A stretch of 64,000 bases of DNA from CATOSP01 sp965204715 (GTDB taxonomy: Bacteria > Chloroflexota > Dehalococcoidia > Lucifugimonadales > UBA3495). The notes under the pieces were generated by a model. That model was not told the DNA's origin. It was given only the letters and a program-made list of their open reading frames with translations, and did not search any database. The stretch's first letter is position 1; every line of letters starts with the position of its first letter. The stretch lies in NCBI GenBank assembly GCA_965204715.1, contig OZ242009.1, forward strand, positions 1,922,001-1,986,000, written 5' to 3'. Shown in pieces: positions 16,410 through 25,155 of this stretch. The translations under genes were made by a program, and so were the position numbers.

Positions 16410-17057
16410 ATGCTGAATGACCGTGAGGGCCCAAGACGGAGAAACAAACCCAAGAATGACTGGAGGGAGAACCACCCCAGAGCCGGTGTCCGACGGGTCT
16501 GGAGCAGAGCAGGTAGTCAAACTGAAGTTGAAGGCGGCAGCGATTCCCCGGAAGGCCACGACGAACCATCCTCAGGTGACCTAAAGAAATACGGCTGTCT
16601 GGGCTGTCTAGGTCTAATTGGGTTAGTGCTCATTATTGGAGGAATCGGTTGGATAGTGGATACCTGCACAGCGGGATCCTTGCCTGAAGCGACTGGTGGA
16701 ACGGGTTGCGTAGCTCCCTTCGATTACGAGCCACATGGACGATGTGCTGCCAACGCACCATTCGGAAGATATCCTGATGGAACTCCAGTCGGCGTGTTCA
16801 AGTCGGCCGTAAGGGCGCAACTGTACGAAGAGAGTTTAGCGAAAGGCGTTTATTTCCTGGACTATGAGGCCGAGTTCTTTGAACGATGTCGCGGACGCCT
16901 TCAAGTTGCCGAGTGTCTTGGCGCTAAGTCGGTAATTGATAACGCCGCTACTGGTAGGGGTGGAATGCCTGGCAAGATATATGATCCCAACTTAAGCCTT
17001 AGTAGTGGACATTCAGGTTGGAATTATCATGAGGTGCGCCCCAGAGAGTATTACTAA
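16410..17057 (+). CDS. Orphan single-pass membrane protein between pheS and pheT
   Basis: A 215-residue protein I do not recognise. The first 60 residues are charged and hydrophilic; residues about 64-86 (CLGCLGLIGLVLIIGGIGWI) form one membrane segment; the remainder has several Cys and a Tyr-rich C-terminus (HEVRPREYY). It starts 21 bases after pheS and is visibly less GC-rich than pheS and pheT by eye. Insertion of an unrelated gene between the two synthetase subunits is unusual and suggests later acquisition. Confidence 0.65.
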   Translation: MLNDREGPRRRNKPKNDWRENHPRAGVRRVWSRAGSQTEVEGGSDSPEGHDEPSSGDLKKYGCLGCLGLIGLVLIIGGIGWIVDTCTAGSLPEATGGTGCVAPFDYEPHGRCAANAPFGRYPDGTPVGVFKSAVRAQLYEESLAKGVYFLDYEAEFFERCRGRLQVAECLGAKSVIDNAATGRGGMPGKIYDPNLSLSSGHSGWNYHEVRPREYY

Positions 17058-17209
17058 TCCGACCTGCTGCAATTCGGAACTATGGCCATAGCTACCTCTA
17101 CGGCTCCCTTTGCTCGAGTATGTCCCGTAGCTTTCGCTTATAGTTGAGATGAGTAGGTTCAAGTCGATCCAGAATCATCATCCTTCGGATAATCCAGAGA
17201 TGTAGCTCG

Positions 17210-19612
17210 ATGAGAGTCCCGCTTTCCTGGCTGCGTGAATACGTTGACGTGGACCTGCCCCCCGGCGAGTTGGCCCACCGGCTGACTATGGCCGGAGTCG
17301 AGGTGGGCGACGTGATCGAGATCGGCCCCTGGGACGGTTGCGTGGTGGGCGAGGTCCTGTCCGTGCGTCCTCACCCCCAGGCCGACAGGCTCTCCCTATG
17401 TCAGGTGACAACTGGCGTTGACCAACTCGAAGTGGTCTGCGGCGCGCCCAACGTGGCCGCCGGTCAAAAGGTGTGCTTCGCCCGGGTCGGCGCGGTACTC
17501 TACAACACCCACTCCGGCAGGCATGAGGAACTCAAGGCCGCCCGTATCCGCGGCGTCGTCTCCGAGGGGATGATATGTTCCGAGTTGGAGTTGGGTTTGG
17601 GGGAAGGCCATGAGGGAATCGTGGTGCTCCCCGAGGAAGCGCCCCTTGGCGTTCCCCTGGATGACTACATGGGCGATACCATCCTGGAACTGGAGCTGAC
17701 CCCCAACCGGCTGGACTGCCTCTCTGTTCTGGGCACGGCCCACGAGGTAGGCGCGCTCACAGGAAAGACCGTCACCCCTCCCAACATCGAATATCCCGAA
17801 GGCGGCCCGCCCGTCGGGGACGGCGTATCGATCTCCATAGCCGACCCGGACCTGTGCCGCCGCTATACCGCCACCGTGATCCGCGGCATCAGCGTCGGCC
17901 CATCCCCGGCCTGGATGCAGGAACGCCTCACCCGCGCCGGGGTCAGGCCGATCAACAACGTCGTTGATGTGACCAACTACGTGATGCTGGAGTTCAACCA
18001 GCCCCTCCACGCTTTCGATTACCAGTGCGTCAAGGGCCGCACCGTTATCGTCCGCCGTGCCCGGCCCGGTGAGTCGCTAACCACCCTGGATGGCGTGGAG
18101 CGTCATCTCAGCTCGAACATACTGGTCATCGCCGACGCCAACGAACCCATCGGCCTTGGCGGAGTTATAGGCGGGGCCAACAGTGAGATCGGCCCGGAGA
18201 CAAGCGACGTGCTCCTGGAGTCCGCCACCTTCGACGGGCGCAACAACCGGGAGACCGCCCAGACCCTCCGCCTGCGCACCGAGGCGACCCTGCGGTTCGA
18301 GAAGGGTCTCCGCCCCGAACTGGCCCCCATCGCCCTGCGCCGGGCAACCCAGCTCATCCAGCAATTGTGCGGCGGCACGGTTGACCAGGGAATCGTCGAT
18401 GTCTTCCCGGGTCAGGGAGACTCCATCGGGCCGGTCCCTCTCAGCGCCGGGAAGCTGAAGCGCGTCCTGGGCATGGACCTGGAAATTGGAGAGGCGGTCC
18501 AGGTGCTGGAGTCCCTGGGATTCGCCTGTGAGCTGACCGGCAAAGATTCCCTGCTGGCCACCGTACCCTACTGGCGCAACGACATCAGCATTGAAGAAGA
18601 CCTGGTGGAGGAGGTGGTGCGGACCATCGGCTACGATTCCGTGCCCACCACCATGCTGTCCACCCCGATCCCACATCACCAGGCCAGGCCGATGACCGGG
18701 TTGGTGGCCCAGGTCAAAGACCTGCTGGCCAGTGCGGGGATGCAGGAAGTCATCAACTACCCCCTGATCAGCCTCGAAGACCTTCAGCGCGTGACCCGCA
18801 ACGACGAAGTTGCCCAGCCGCTGCGGTTGTCCAACCCCATGAACGCGGAACAGGCGTACCTGCGGCCCACCCTGCGGGCCAGCCTTCTCTCCACCCTGGC
18901 GGTCAACCAGGGTCACGGCGAAGGGCCATTTCAACTCTTCGAGGTCGGGCGCGTCTTCCGCCCCAGGAACGGACAACTTCCCGAGGAACAGGAGACCGCT
19001 GCCGGGGTGTTGGCTGGACGCCGCGCCGAGTCCTCATGGCTCACCGGCGATGGGCTGCTGGACTTCTACGACGCCAAGGGCGTGGTGGACTCTGTGTTGG
19101 CCCGGCTGGGTGTTGCCGCTACTTACGAACCTGTGGAGGACCCTTCCTTCGCCCCCGGCAGGTGCGCCCGCGTACTGGCAGACGGTACTACCATCGGAGT
19201 CCTTGGCGAACTGCATCCCGGCGTCATTTCAGCCTTCGACCTGAACGCGCCCCGGGTTCCTCTCTGGGAGTTGGACATAGAGTCTCTGTCCGGCGCGGTC
19301 CGCGGCAGGACGCGGGAGTTCCAATCCCTGTCCCGCTACCCGGCCGCCACCCGGGACCTGGCCCTGCTGGTACCGTCAGACGTGCCGGAGGCCCGCATCG
19401 AGCAGATCATCTCCCAGAGCAGGCTTGTGACGAACGTGGAACTGTTCGACCTGTACACGGGAGAGAACCTTCCGGAAGGCTCCAAGTCACTGGCTTTCCA
19501 TGTATATTTCCAGTCCCATCAGCAGACGTTGACCTCCGAGCAGGTCAGCCGGGCCCTCGACGGCATCCTGCGCAACCTTGAGAGACAGGTCGGGGCGTCT
19601 CTCCGGGGCTGA
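17210..19612 (+). CDS. pheT: Phenylalanyl-tRNA synthetase beta subunit
   Basis: Large subunit for tRNA binding and editing. Domains in order: N-terminal MRVPLSWLREYVDVDLPP, an EMAP-like tRNA-binding domain about residues 40-150 (PHPQADRLSLCQV), B3/B4 editing region with NNVVDVTNYVMLEFNQPLHA, B5 domain, inactive class II core with EVVRTIGYDSVPTT and RLSNPMNAEQAYLRPTLRAS, and a C-terminal FDX-ACB domain with SLSRYPAATRDLALLVP. The length of 800 is canonical. The preceding 152 bases hold no gene that I can support. Confidence 0.96.
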   Translation: MRVPLSWLREYVDVDLPPGELAHRLTMAGVEVGDVIEIGPWDGCVVGEVLSVRPHPQADRLSLCQVTTGVDQLEVVCGAPNVAAGQKVCFARVGAVLYNTHSGRHEELKAARIRGVVSEGMICSELELGLGEGHEGIVVLPEEAPLGVPLDDYMGDTILELELTPNRLDCLSVLGTAHEVGALTGKTVTPPNIEYPEGGPPVGDGVSISIADPDLCRRYTATVIRGISVGPSPAWMQERLTRAGVRPINNVVDVTNYVMLEFNQPLHAFDYQCVKGRTVIVRRARPGESLTTLDGVERHLSSNILVIADANEPIGLGGVIGGANSEIGPETSDVLLESATFDGRNNRETAQTLRLRTEATLRFEKGLRPELAPIALRRATQLIQQLCGGTVDQGIVDVFPGQGDSIGPVPLSAGKLKRVLGMDLEIGEAVQVLESLGFACELTGKDSLLATVPYWRNDISIEEDLVEEVVRTIGYDSVPTTMLSTPIPHHQARPMTGLVAQVKDLLASAGMQEVINYPLISLEDLQRVTRNDEVAQPLRLSNPMNAEQAYLRPTLRASLLSTLAVNQGHGEGPFQLFEVGRVFRPRNGQLPEEQETAAGVLAGRRAESSWLTGDGLLDFYDAKGVVDSVLARLGVAATYEPVEDPSFAPGRCARVLADGTTIGVLGELHPGVISAFDLNAPRVPLWELDIESLSGAVRGRTREFQSLSRYPAATRDLALLVPSDVPEARIEQIISQSRLVTNVELFDLYTGENLPEGSKSLAFHVYFQSHQQTLTSEQVSRALDGILRNLERQVGASLRG

Positions 19613-19654
19613 TACGCATTGCTCTCCATTCTAGTGAGTAGGGGGTAGGTCATC

Positions 19655-21031
19655 ATGGCCAGTCACGGTCATCATGGCGGTCGCCATGACCGCCACAGCC
19701 ACCACAGCCACCACCAAGACCCTGAGCCTGGGGCCCATGAGCACGGCCACAGCCACGCCGGCGAAGACATGCTCAGTGTGGAGGAAGCCTACGAGCGGAT
19801 CATGGCGTCCTTCTCCCGGCTCGACCCTGTGGAAGTGCCGCTCCTCGAATCCCTCGGGCAAGTGCTGGCGGCCGACGTTTACTCGCCGCTGGACCTCCCT
19901 CCCCTGACCAATTCGGCAATGGACGGTTACGCCGTCCGCGGCGAGGACATTCAGGGGGCCGGGGCGGGTTCCCCGCGCACACTGAAGGTCATAGGTCTCG
20001 TGGCTGCGGGAAGCGTGTCCGACGACACCGTCCGGCCCGGCACGTCCATCCGGATAATGACCGGGGCGCCCATTCCCGACGGGGCCGACACGGTGGTCCC
20101 ATTCGAGGAGACCGACGAGGTGCAGCGGCGCCAGTCCGGCGCTCCGCTGGCCCAGGTGAACATCCTCTCCGGGTTGCCCAGGGGCGCAAACGTGCGCCCC
20201 GCCGGTGAAGACGTCCGCAGTGGCGAGCACGTCTTGACTGCCGGAACAGTCATCCGCCCCTCGGAAATTGGAGTCATGGCCTCGCTTGGCCTGGGCGCGG
20301 CGATGGTTGCCCGCCGCCCCGTGGTGTCGGTTCTGGCCACCGGCGACGAGTTGGTGTCCACCGGAGTGCCCCTGGAGCGGGGCAAGATTTTCGACAGCAA
20401 CAGCTTCAGCGTGGCGGCGTCGGTGATCGCCTCCGGCGGAGTTCCCAGGGTGCTGGGCATAGCCCGGGACAACCTTGACGACCTGCACCGCAAGCTGACC
20501 GAGGCCGAAGGCTCCGACCTGATCATCACCTCCGCCGGAGTGTCCAAAGGGGACTACGACATCGTGAAGGACGTGCTTACCCAGCGCGGCGAGATGAACT
20601 TCTGGTCGGTGCGGATGCGCCCCGCGAAACCGCTGGCCTTCGGGCACATCAACCGGGAAGGGCGCAATCCCGTGCCGCTGATGGGCCTGCCGGGGAACCC
20701 CGTAAGCGCAATGGTGGCCTTCGAAATGTTCGCCCGCCCTGCCATTGCCATCATGCTTGGCAAGAAGCCCATGTCCCGCCCCTCGGTGGAAGGGGTGTTG
20801 ACCGCGCCGATATACAATACCGATGGGCGTAGGGTGTACGCCCGGGTGGAGGTGACACGCGACAACGGCGCCTACTACGCTAATCCCACCGGACCCCAGG
20901 GGTCCAACATCCTCACCTCCATGTCTCGGGCCAATGGCCTGGCAATCTGCCCCGAGGACCTTCCCTCGAAGGCTGCCGGCGAGACGGTGAGGATCATCAT
21001 GCTTGACTGGAACGAAGAGGTTGACCTATGA
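19655..21031 (+). CDS. moeA: Molybdopterin molybdenumtransferase MoeA with His-rich head
   Basis: Inserts molybdate into adenylylated molybdopterin in molybdenum cofactor synthesis. The MoeA core starts near residue 40 (MLSVEEAYERI) and shows PPLTNSAMDGYAV, RIMTGAPIPDGADTVVPFE, the MoCF domain motif TGDELV with TSAGVSKGDYD near 300, and GLPGNPVSAMVAFEMF near 347. The first 34 residues hold 13 histidines among Gly, Ser and acidic residues, a pattern used for metal binding in HypB or SlyD; such a head is not part of standard MoeA. It overlaps the next gene by ATGA. Confidence 0.93.
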   Translation: MASHGHHGGRHDRHSHHSHHQDPEPGAHEHGHSHAGEDMLSVEEAYERIMASFSRLDPVEVPLLESLGQVLAADVYSPLDLPPLTNSAMDGYAVRGEDIQGAGAGSPRTLKVIGLVAAGSVSDDTVRPGTSIRIMTGAPIPDGADTVVPFEETDEVQRRQSGAPLAQVNILSGLPRGANVRPAGEDVRSGEHVLTAGTVIRPSEIGVMASLGLGAAMVARRPVVSVLATGDELVSTGVPLERGKIFDSNSFSVAASVIASGGVPRVLGIARDNLDDLHRKLTEAEGSDLIITSAGVSKGDYDIVKDVLTQRGEMNFWSVRMRPAKPLAFGHINREGRNPVPLMGLPGNPVSAMVAFEMFARPAIAIMLGKKPMSRPSVEGVLTAPIYNTDGRRVYARVEVTRDNGAYYANPTGPQGSNILTSMSRANGLAICPEDLPSKAAGETVRIIMLDWNEEVDL

Positions 21032-21522
21032 CCACCCCCGAGCCCGAAGTGATCAGTGCCGGAGAAGACTCAACCGGAGGGGAAGTTGTCGTCAGTACCG
21101 GAATGGGCTTTACAGGAGACGAATCTGACGTCCTCTACCACATCAGCTTCGACCGGCTTGAAGGGCTTAGACGTTCCCCGGTGGCGCTGATTGCCGACCG
21201 CCGCGTGGAGTCTTGCCCATCGATGCTGACCCCGCTCCATGAACTGGACGACCCACAGGCGCTCATAGAAGAAATAGCTGAGCATTGCGGCGACGGCGAA
21301 GACTTCATCCACAGCAACATGGCCGTCCAGGAGATAGTATTCCGCACTCTACTGGCCAACGCCAACAAACCGATGTCTATCGAGGTGCTTCACTACGAAC
21401 TGACCGAACGCTGGTCCACCCCGCTCAGGCCCATTACCCTGTCTGAGGAAAATCTGGAGAGTGTGCTGGACGCCGACGACTACTACGGCTTCACCCGGGT
21501 CCAGCGGGAAGAGGAAGATTGA
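21028..21522 (+). CDS. Hypothetical protein coupled to moeA, 164 aa
   Basis: Acidic soluble protein with no family I recognise. The first 30 residues are Glu/Gly/Ser/Thr-rich and probably disordered. The second half (MAVQEIVFRTLLANANKPMS, then IEVLHYELTERWSTP) looks like a winged-helix-type fold. Its start overlaps the moeA stop as ATGA, so its synthesis is tied to moeA. It ends 70 bases before a strong hairpin. Confidence 0.7.
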   Translation: MTTPEPEVISAGEDSTGGEVVVSTGMGFTGDESDVLYHISFDRLEGLRRSPVALIADRRVESCPSMLTPLHELDDPQALIEEIAEHCGDGEDFIHSNMAVQEIVFRTLLANANKPMSIEVLHYELTERWSTPLRPITLSEENLESVLDADDYYGFTRVQREEED

Positions 21523-21591
21523 TCTTCGTTGGCGGCGGACTGTAGTATCAGGAATAGCCTGACGCTAGGGAAGTAGCTGGACCAACAGATA

Positions 21592-21616
21592 AAGGATGCG
21601 GATTGTCCGCATCCTT
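21592..21616. terminator. Hairpin between convergent genes
   Basis: An 11-base perfect stem, AAGGATGCGGA and TCCGCATCCTT, with a TTG loop, between the end of the moeA transcript and the end of rplT. T tracts on both sides are weak. It is followed by an 11-base tandem duplication, CCCAATTTACG, at 21617-21638. Confidence 0.6.
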
Positions 21617-21658
21617 CCCAATTTACGCCCAATTTACGTAACGCGTTGCCGGTTGGCG

Positions 21659-22018
21659 CTAACCGACGTTCTGCTGGGTGGCGATTCCCACCAGCTTCTG
21701 GAAAGCGGGCTGGTCCCTGACCGCCAAGTCAGCCAGCACCTTGCGGTCCAACTCAATCCCGGCCTGTTTCAACCCGTGCATGAACTGACTGTAAGTGGTC
21801 CCGGACTGCCGGCAAGCCGCCCCGATGCGGACAATCCACAGACGGCGGAAGTCCCCTTTGCGCTCCCGGCGGTGCCGGTACTGGTACGACCAAGCGTGCA
21901 GCAGGGCCTCCTTGGCCCACTTGTAGCTGCGGTGGGAGGAACCCTGGAAGCCCCTTGCTTGCAGCATGATCTTCTTGTGGCGCCGGTGCTTGGTGACGCC
22001 TCTCTTAACTCTGGACAC
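21659..22018 (-). CDS. rplT: Large ribosomal subunit protein bL20
   Basis: 50S subunit protein, assembly initiator and, in studied bacteria, translational repressor of its own operon. N-terminus MSRVKRGVTKHRRHKKIMLQ and blocks AKEALLHAWSYQYRHRRERK, LWIVRIGAACRQ and YSQFMHGLKQAGIELDRKVL are diagnostic. 119 residues, normal. Third gene of infC-rpmI-rplT. Confidence 0.96.
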   Translation of the reverse strand: MSRVKRGVTKHRRHKKIMLQARGFQGSSHRSYKWAKEALLHAWSYQYRHRRERKGDFRRLWIVRIGAACRQSGTTYSQFMHGLKQAGIELDRKVLADLAVRDQPAFQKLVGIATQQNVG

Positions 22019-22048
22019 TGTGGGTCTCCAAATAGCGGATTGGTACGT

Positions 22049-22246
22049 CTACCGGTAGGGTATGAGGCGCTTCAGTCGGGGCACATCGGCCGGTGACACC
22101 GGCAGCTTGTCGGAATACTTGCGCGTGACCTTAGTCGGCTTTTTGCGTCGCAGGTGACTGCTCATCCGCTTGCGGCGCATCATCTTCCCCGAGCCTGTGA
22201 TGTGGAACCGGGCGCTGGCGCCCTTATGAGTCTTCAGCTTTGGCAT
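22049..22246 (-). CDS. rpmI: Large ribosomal subunit protein bL35
   Basis: Small basic 50S protein. MPKLKTHKGASARFHITGSG at the N-terminus and RKKPTKVTRK identify it. ATG 22246 is chosen because it gives the canonical N-terminus; the frame extends five codons further. It overlaps the end of infC by 23 bases, suggesting coupled translation. Confidence 0.95.
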   Translation of the reverse strand: MPKLKTHKGASARFHITGSGKMMRRKRMSSHLRRKKPTKVTRKYSDKLPVSPADVPRLKRLIPYR

Positions 22247-22796
22247 TTGCTGTAGCTTCAACCTTCTTCTCGGCCCGTTCGCCCCTCTGTGCCGAAGGGA
22301 GCAGGATCATCGAAAGCGCTCTTCCTTCCATTGAGGGCGCTTTCTCCAGCCTCACCTCGTCCTTCAGTTCGTCGGCCACCCTCTTGAGGACCGACAATCC
22401 GAGTTCATTGTGTGCTGCCTCGCGGCCCCGGAATCGAACCGTCAGCTTGACCTTGGAGCCTTCCTGTATCAGTTCCCGCACTTTGCGGGTCTTGGCTTGC
22501 AGGTCGTGGCTCCCTATGTTCGGGCGGAATCGCACCTCGCGCAACTCGGTGCCCTTCTGCCCTTTCCGGGACTCCCGTTCCTTCTTCGCGGAAAGGTAGC
22601 GCAGTTTTCCGTAGTCTAGCACCCGGCAAACCGGGGGGTCGGAGTTGGGGGCCACCTCAACCAGGTCCAGGTCCCATTCGCGTGCCTTCTGAAGCGCTTG
22701 CCCAACCGACATCACACCCAGTTGTGATCCGTCCTCGCCTATGACACGTACCTGTGGAGATGTGATCCGCTCATTGACCCGATATTGCCTAGCTAT
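22224..22796 (-). CDS. infC: Translation initiation factor IF-3, AUA start
   Basis: Binds the 30S subunit, prevents premature 50S joining and proofreads the start codon. From the proposed start the protein reads IARQYRVNERITSPQVRVIG, the canonical IF-3 head, followed by DLVEVAPNSDPPVCRVLDYG, a lysine-rich linker, and a C-terminal domain with VKLTVRFRGRE. No ATG, GTG or TTG precedes this head: a TAG lies three codons upstream, and the first standard starts (22715, 22712) would delete about 27 conserved residues. ATA at 22796-22794 sits 9 bases after GGAGG (22810-22806). Rare non-AUG starts are the known device by which IF-3 represses its own synthesis. Confidence 0.9.
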   Translation of the reverse strand: MARQYRVNERITSPQVRVIGEDGSQLGVMSVGQALQKAREWDLDLVEVAPNSDPPVCRVLDYGKLRYLSAKKERESRKGQKGTELREVRFRPNIGSHDLQAKTRKVRELIQEGSKVKLTVRFRGREAAHNELGLSVLKRVADELKDEVRLEKAPSMEGRALSMILLPSAQRGERAEKKVEATANAKAEDS

Positions 22797-22850
22797 ACTC
22801 TCCTACCTCCGTGAGAATCTTTGGGGAATTGGCCTGAATTTGGGAAAATC

Positions 22851-22879
22851 ACTCTACCACACGCACGATTGGCCGTCAA
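22851..22879 (-). promoter_or_regulatory. Sigma-70 promoter of infC-rpmI-rplT
   Basis: On the minus strand TTGACG (22879-22874), a 17-base spacer and TAGAGT (22856-22851), about 55 bases upstream of the AUA start. Confidence 0.65.
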
Positions 22880-22940
22880 TCCATGATAGTTTCCATTTGC
22901 CATTCAGTTGTCGCCGGCGCCAGTCTGCCCGAGCTTCCCG

Positions 22941-24287
22941 CTACCGCCCGCCCCGTATCAGACGGTAGATGGCCTCGGCCCCGAATTGCAGGGCCTCCAC
23001 CGGGATGCGCTCGTCCGGCCCGTGGACCAGCCGCGAGAAGTTGAACCCTCGGGGCAGCTTCATCGGCAGAAAACCGTAAGTCTGGATTCCCAGCCGGGCG
23101 AAGTGCCGCGCGTCGGTCGCCCCCGGCAGCAGTATGGGTACGGGTATCCCTTCCGGGTCCATCTCCCGCATGACCCGCTCCAGGGCGGGGAAGAAGGTCA
23201 GGTCCGCCTCCGGCGGGCCCGGCTCCCACTTTACCACCTCAATCTCCATACCGTCTGCTACAGACTGTCCCACGACCTCTCGTACTTCCGACACCAGGAT
23301 GTCGGGGGTATATCCCGGCAGCAGCCGTCCGTCCAGGTCCAGCACAATCTCTCCCGGCGTCACGTTGATCTGCCGCCCGCCCCGTACCATCGTCGGCGTC
23401 GCCGTGTTGTGGAACAGCGGTCCAAAGGTACTGCCCCGCTCTCCCATCAGCCTGAGCGCCGCCCCGGTCAACGCGCGACGGCGCATCAGCCGAAAGGCCA
23501 GCGATCCCGGCAACGGCACGTTCCTGGCGATTGTTTCCACCATCCTGCGCGCCACAGGCGTGACGTGAACGGGCAGCCGCCGCTTTTGGAGCCGCTCCAG
23601 CACCTGCGACAGCCGCATCATCGCACCCGCCGTGGAGGACAGGGAACCGTGACCGGAGCGCCCGCTCACCGTCAACCGGAGCCAGCACGCTTGCTTCTCC
23701 GCAGCCATGATGGCGTAGAACCGCCGCCGGCCGATGTCGAGGCTGAACCCGCCGAACTCGCCGATGGCGTTGCGGATGCCGTTGAACAATTCTGGATGGT
23801 CGTCCGCCAGGTATTTGGCCCCGTGTTCGCCGCCCGCTTCCTCGTCACTGACCAGGGCAAGCACCACGTCTCCGGGAGGCTTTTCGCCTTCGGACCTCGC
23901 GCGCAGCAACGCCGACATCATCATCACGATCCCGCCCTTCATGTCCAGCGCGCCTCGTCCCCACACGCAGCCGTCCTCCCGCCTGCCTTCAAAGGGCGGA
24001 TGCGCCCATTCTTGTGCTTCGGCCGTTACCACGTCCACGTGACCGTACATCAGCAGCGGCGGGGCGTCTCCTCTGCCCTCCAGCCGTGCTACCAGATTGG
24101 GACGTTCGGGAGTGGGCCCAAGCATCTGTACGTTGAAGCTTGACGCTGACAGCAGGTCATGGATGTACCGGAGACACTCGCCTTCGTTCCCCGGCGGGTT
24201 GGTGGTGTTGAACCTGATGAGCCTCTGCAGCAGTTCAACCGGGTCAGGTATGGTATCCGGGCTGGAGGTTGTTGGCTGAGTTGTCAT
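22941..24287 (-). CDS. M20-family metallopeptidase
   Basis: Zinc-dependent amidohydrolase/peptidase of the M20/M25/M40 family, cytosolic. Metal and catalytic sites: YGHVDVV near residue 81, GRGALDMKGG near 110 (bridging Asp), DEEAGGEHG near 147 (catalytic Glu pair), and the C-terminal HGPDERI. The dimerisation domain lies between about 195 and 320. Family members act as dipeptidases, deacylases or succinyl-diaminopimelate desuccinylases; sequence alone does not choose. 448 residues, normal. Divergent from the flavoprotein gene at 24404. Confidence 0.88.
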   Translation of the reverse strand: MTTQPTTSSPDTIPDPVELLQRLIRFNTTNPPGNEGECLRYIHDLLSASSFNVQMLGPTPERPNLVARLEGRGDAPPLLMYGHVDVVTAEAQEWAHPPFEGRREDGCVWGRGALDMKGGIVMMMSALLRARSEGEKPPGDVVLALVSDEEAGGEHGAKYLADDHPELFNGIRNAIGEFGGFSLDIGRRRFYAIMAAEKQACWLRLTVSGRSGHGSLSSTAGAMMRLSQVLERLQKRRLPVHVTPVARRMVETIARNVPLPGSLAFRLMRRRALTGAALRLMGERGSTFGPLFHNTATPTMVRGGRQINVTPGEIVLDLDGRLLPGYTPDILVSEVREVVGQSVADGMEIEVVKWEPGPPEADLTFFPALERVMREMDPEGIPVPILLPGATDARHFARLGIQTYGFLPMKLPRGFNFSRLVHGPDERIPVEALQFGAEAIYRLIRGGR

Positions 24288-24356
24288 GTATTGGGCGCCC
24301 GCTCGGAGTCCGTGGCATGGTGTTGGGCCGCATCGCTCGCGACCTGTCGTATAATC

Positions 24357-24382
24357 CTATCAGGCACTAATCTATCAGGCAC
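24357..24382. repeat. Direct repeat CTATCAGGCAC in divergent promoter region
   Basis: Two perfect copies of CTATCAGGCAC, at 24357-24367 and 24372-24382, 15 bases apart and directly after a TATAAT at 24350-24355. They lie between divergent genes and could bind a regulator. Confidence 0.5.
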
Positions 24383-24403
24383 CAACCCGGCGGCGCCTGA
24401 CAA

Positions 24404-25120
24404 ATGGTGACAATCTTGGGACTTGAAGCCACACTTGTCCGCATCCGCCAGGAGACACCTACTGTAAAGTCCTTCCTTTTCGACCTGCAAGGGGCTGAGA
24501 TGGACTTCAAGCCCGGCCAGTGGGTGGACCTGTACGTTGACACCGGCACATCGGTCGAGGTCGGCGGCTACTCCATAACCTCCACGCCGCTGCAACGCGG
24601 CAGTTTCGAGTTGGCCGTCAAGAAACTGCCCTGGGGAGCGCCCGCCATCTACCTGCATGAGCGGGCCAGGGAAGGCGAGATATTCACCGTCCAGGGAGGC
24701 TCCGGCAATTTCGTCCTCGATCCGGAATGGCCCGGCCCCATTGTCTTCATTGCCGGAGGGATCGGCATCACTCCCATCATAAGTATGCTGCGTTACCTGG
24801 ACCAGACGCATGACGGGCGTGAAACTCTCCTGCTGTACAGCGCCAGCAGTCCGGCGGAACTGGCCTTTCGCCGCGAAATCGAGGAAATGACTGGCCGTAA
24901 TTCCCAATCAAGGTCCGTGTTCACCGTCACCCGCCCCCACGATGCCCAGTGGAACGGGCGGACGGGCAGGGTCGACCACGACCTACTGCTGGAACAACGC
25001 CCGGAAGGGGAAAGCCTTTACTATCTGTGCGGCCCGCCCCCTCTCCAAGACGACTTGACGTCGGCGTTGAAAGACATGGGTATCCCTCCATCAAACATTC
25101 GCTCCGAGCGCTGGTGGTAG
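24404..25120 (+). CDS. FNR-like flavoprotein oxidoreductase
   Basis: Predicted FAD- and NAD(P)H-binding reductase of the ferredoxin-NADP reductase superfamily, 238 residues and without an iron-sulfur domain. FKPGQWVDLY and GGYSITSTP form the flavin site, similar to OXNAD1-type proteins in which the usual Arg of RxYS is replaced. VFIAGGIGITPIISMLRYL near residue 120 is the pyridine-nucleotide loop, and YYLCGPPPLQDDL closes the domain. The redox partner is unknown. Upstream lie the direct repeats and a TATAAT. Confidence 0.85.
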   Translation: MVTILGLEATLVRIRQETPTVKSFLFDLQGAEMDFKPGQWVDLYVDTGTSVEVGGYSITSTPLQRGSFELAVKKLPWGAPAIYLHERAREGEIFTVQGGSGNFVLDPEWPGPIVFIAGGIGITPIISMLRYLDQTHDGRETLLLYSASSPAELAFRREIEEMTGRNSQSRSVFTVTRPHDAQWNGRTGRVDHDLLLEQRPEGESLYYLCGPPPLQDDLTSALKDMGIPPSNIRSERWW

Positions 25121-25155
25121 GACCGCGTGATGTAGGGAACTCCTGACAAATCCAG

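Noticed and set aside
22908..24143. 411-codon plus-strand open frame
   Set aside because: Antisense to the M20 peptidase; Pro/His/Gln/Arg-rich shadow.
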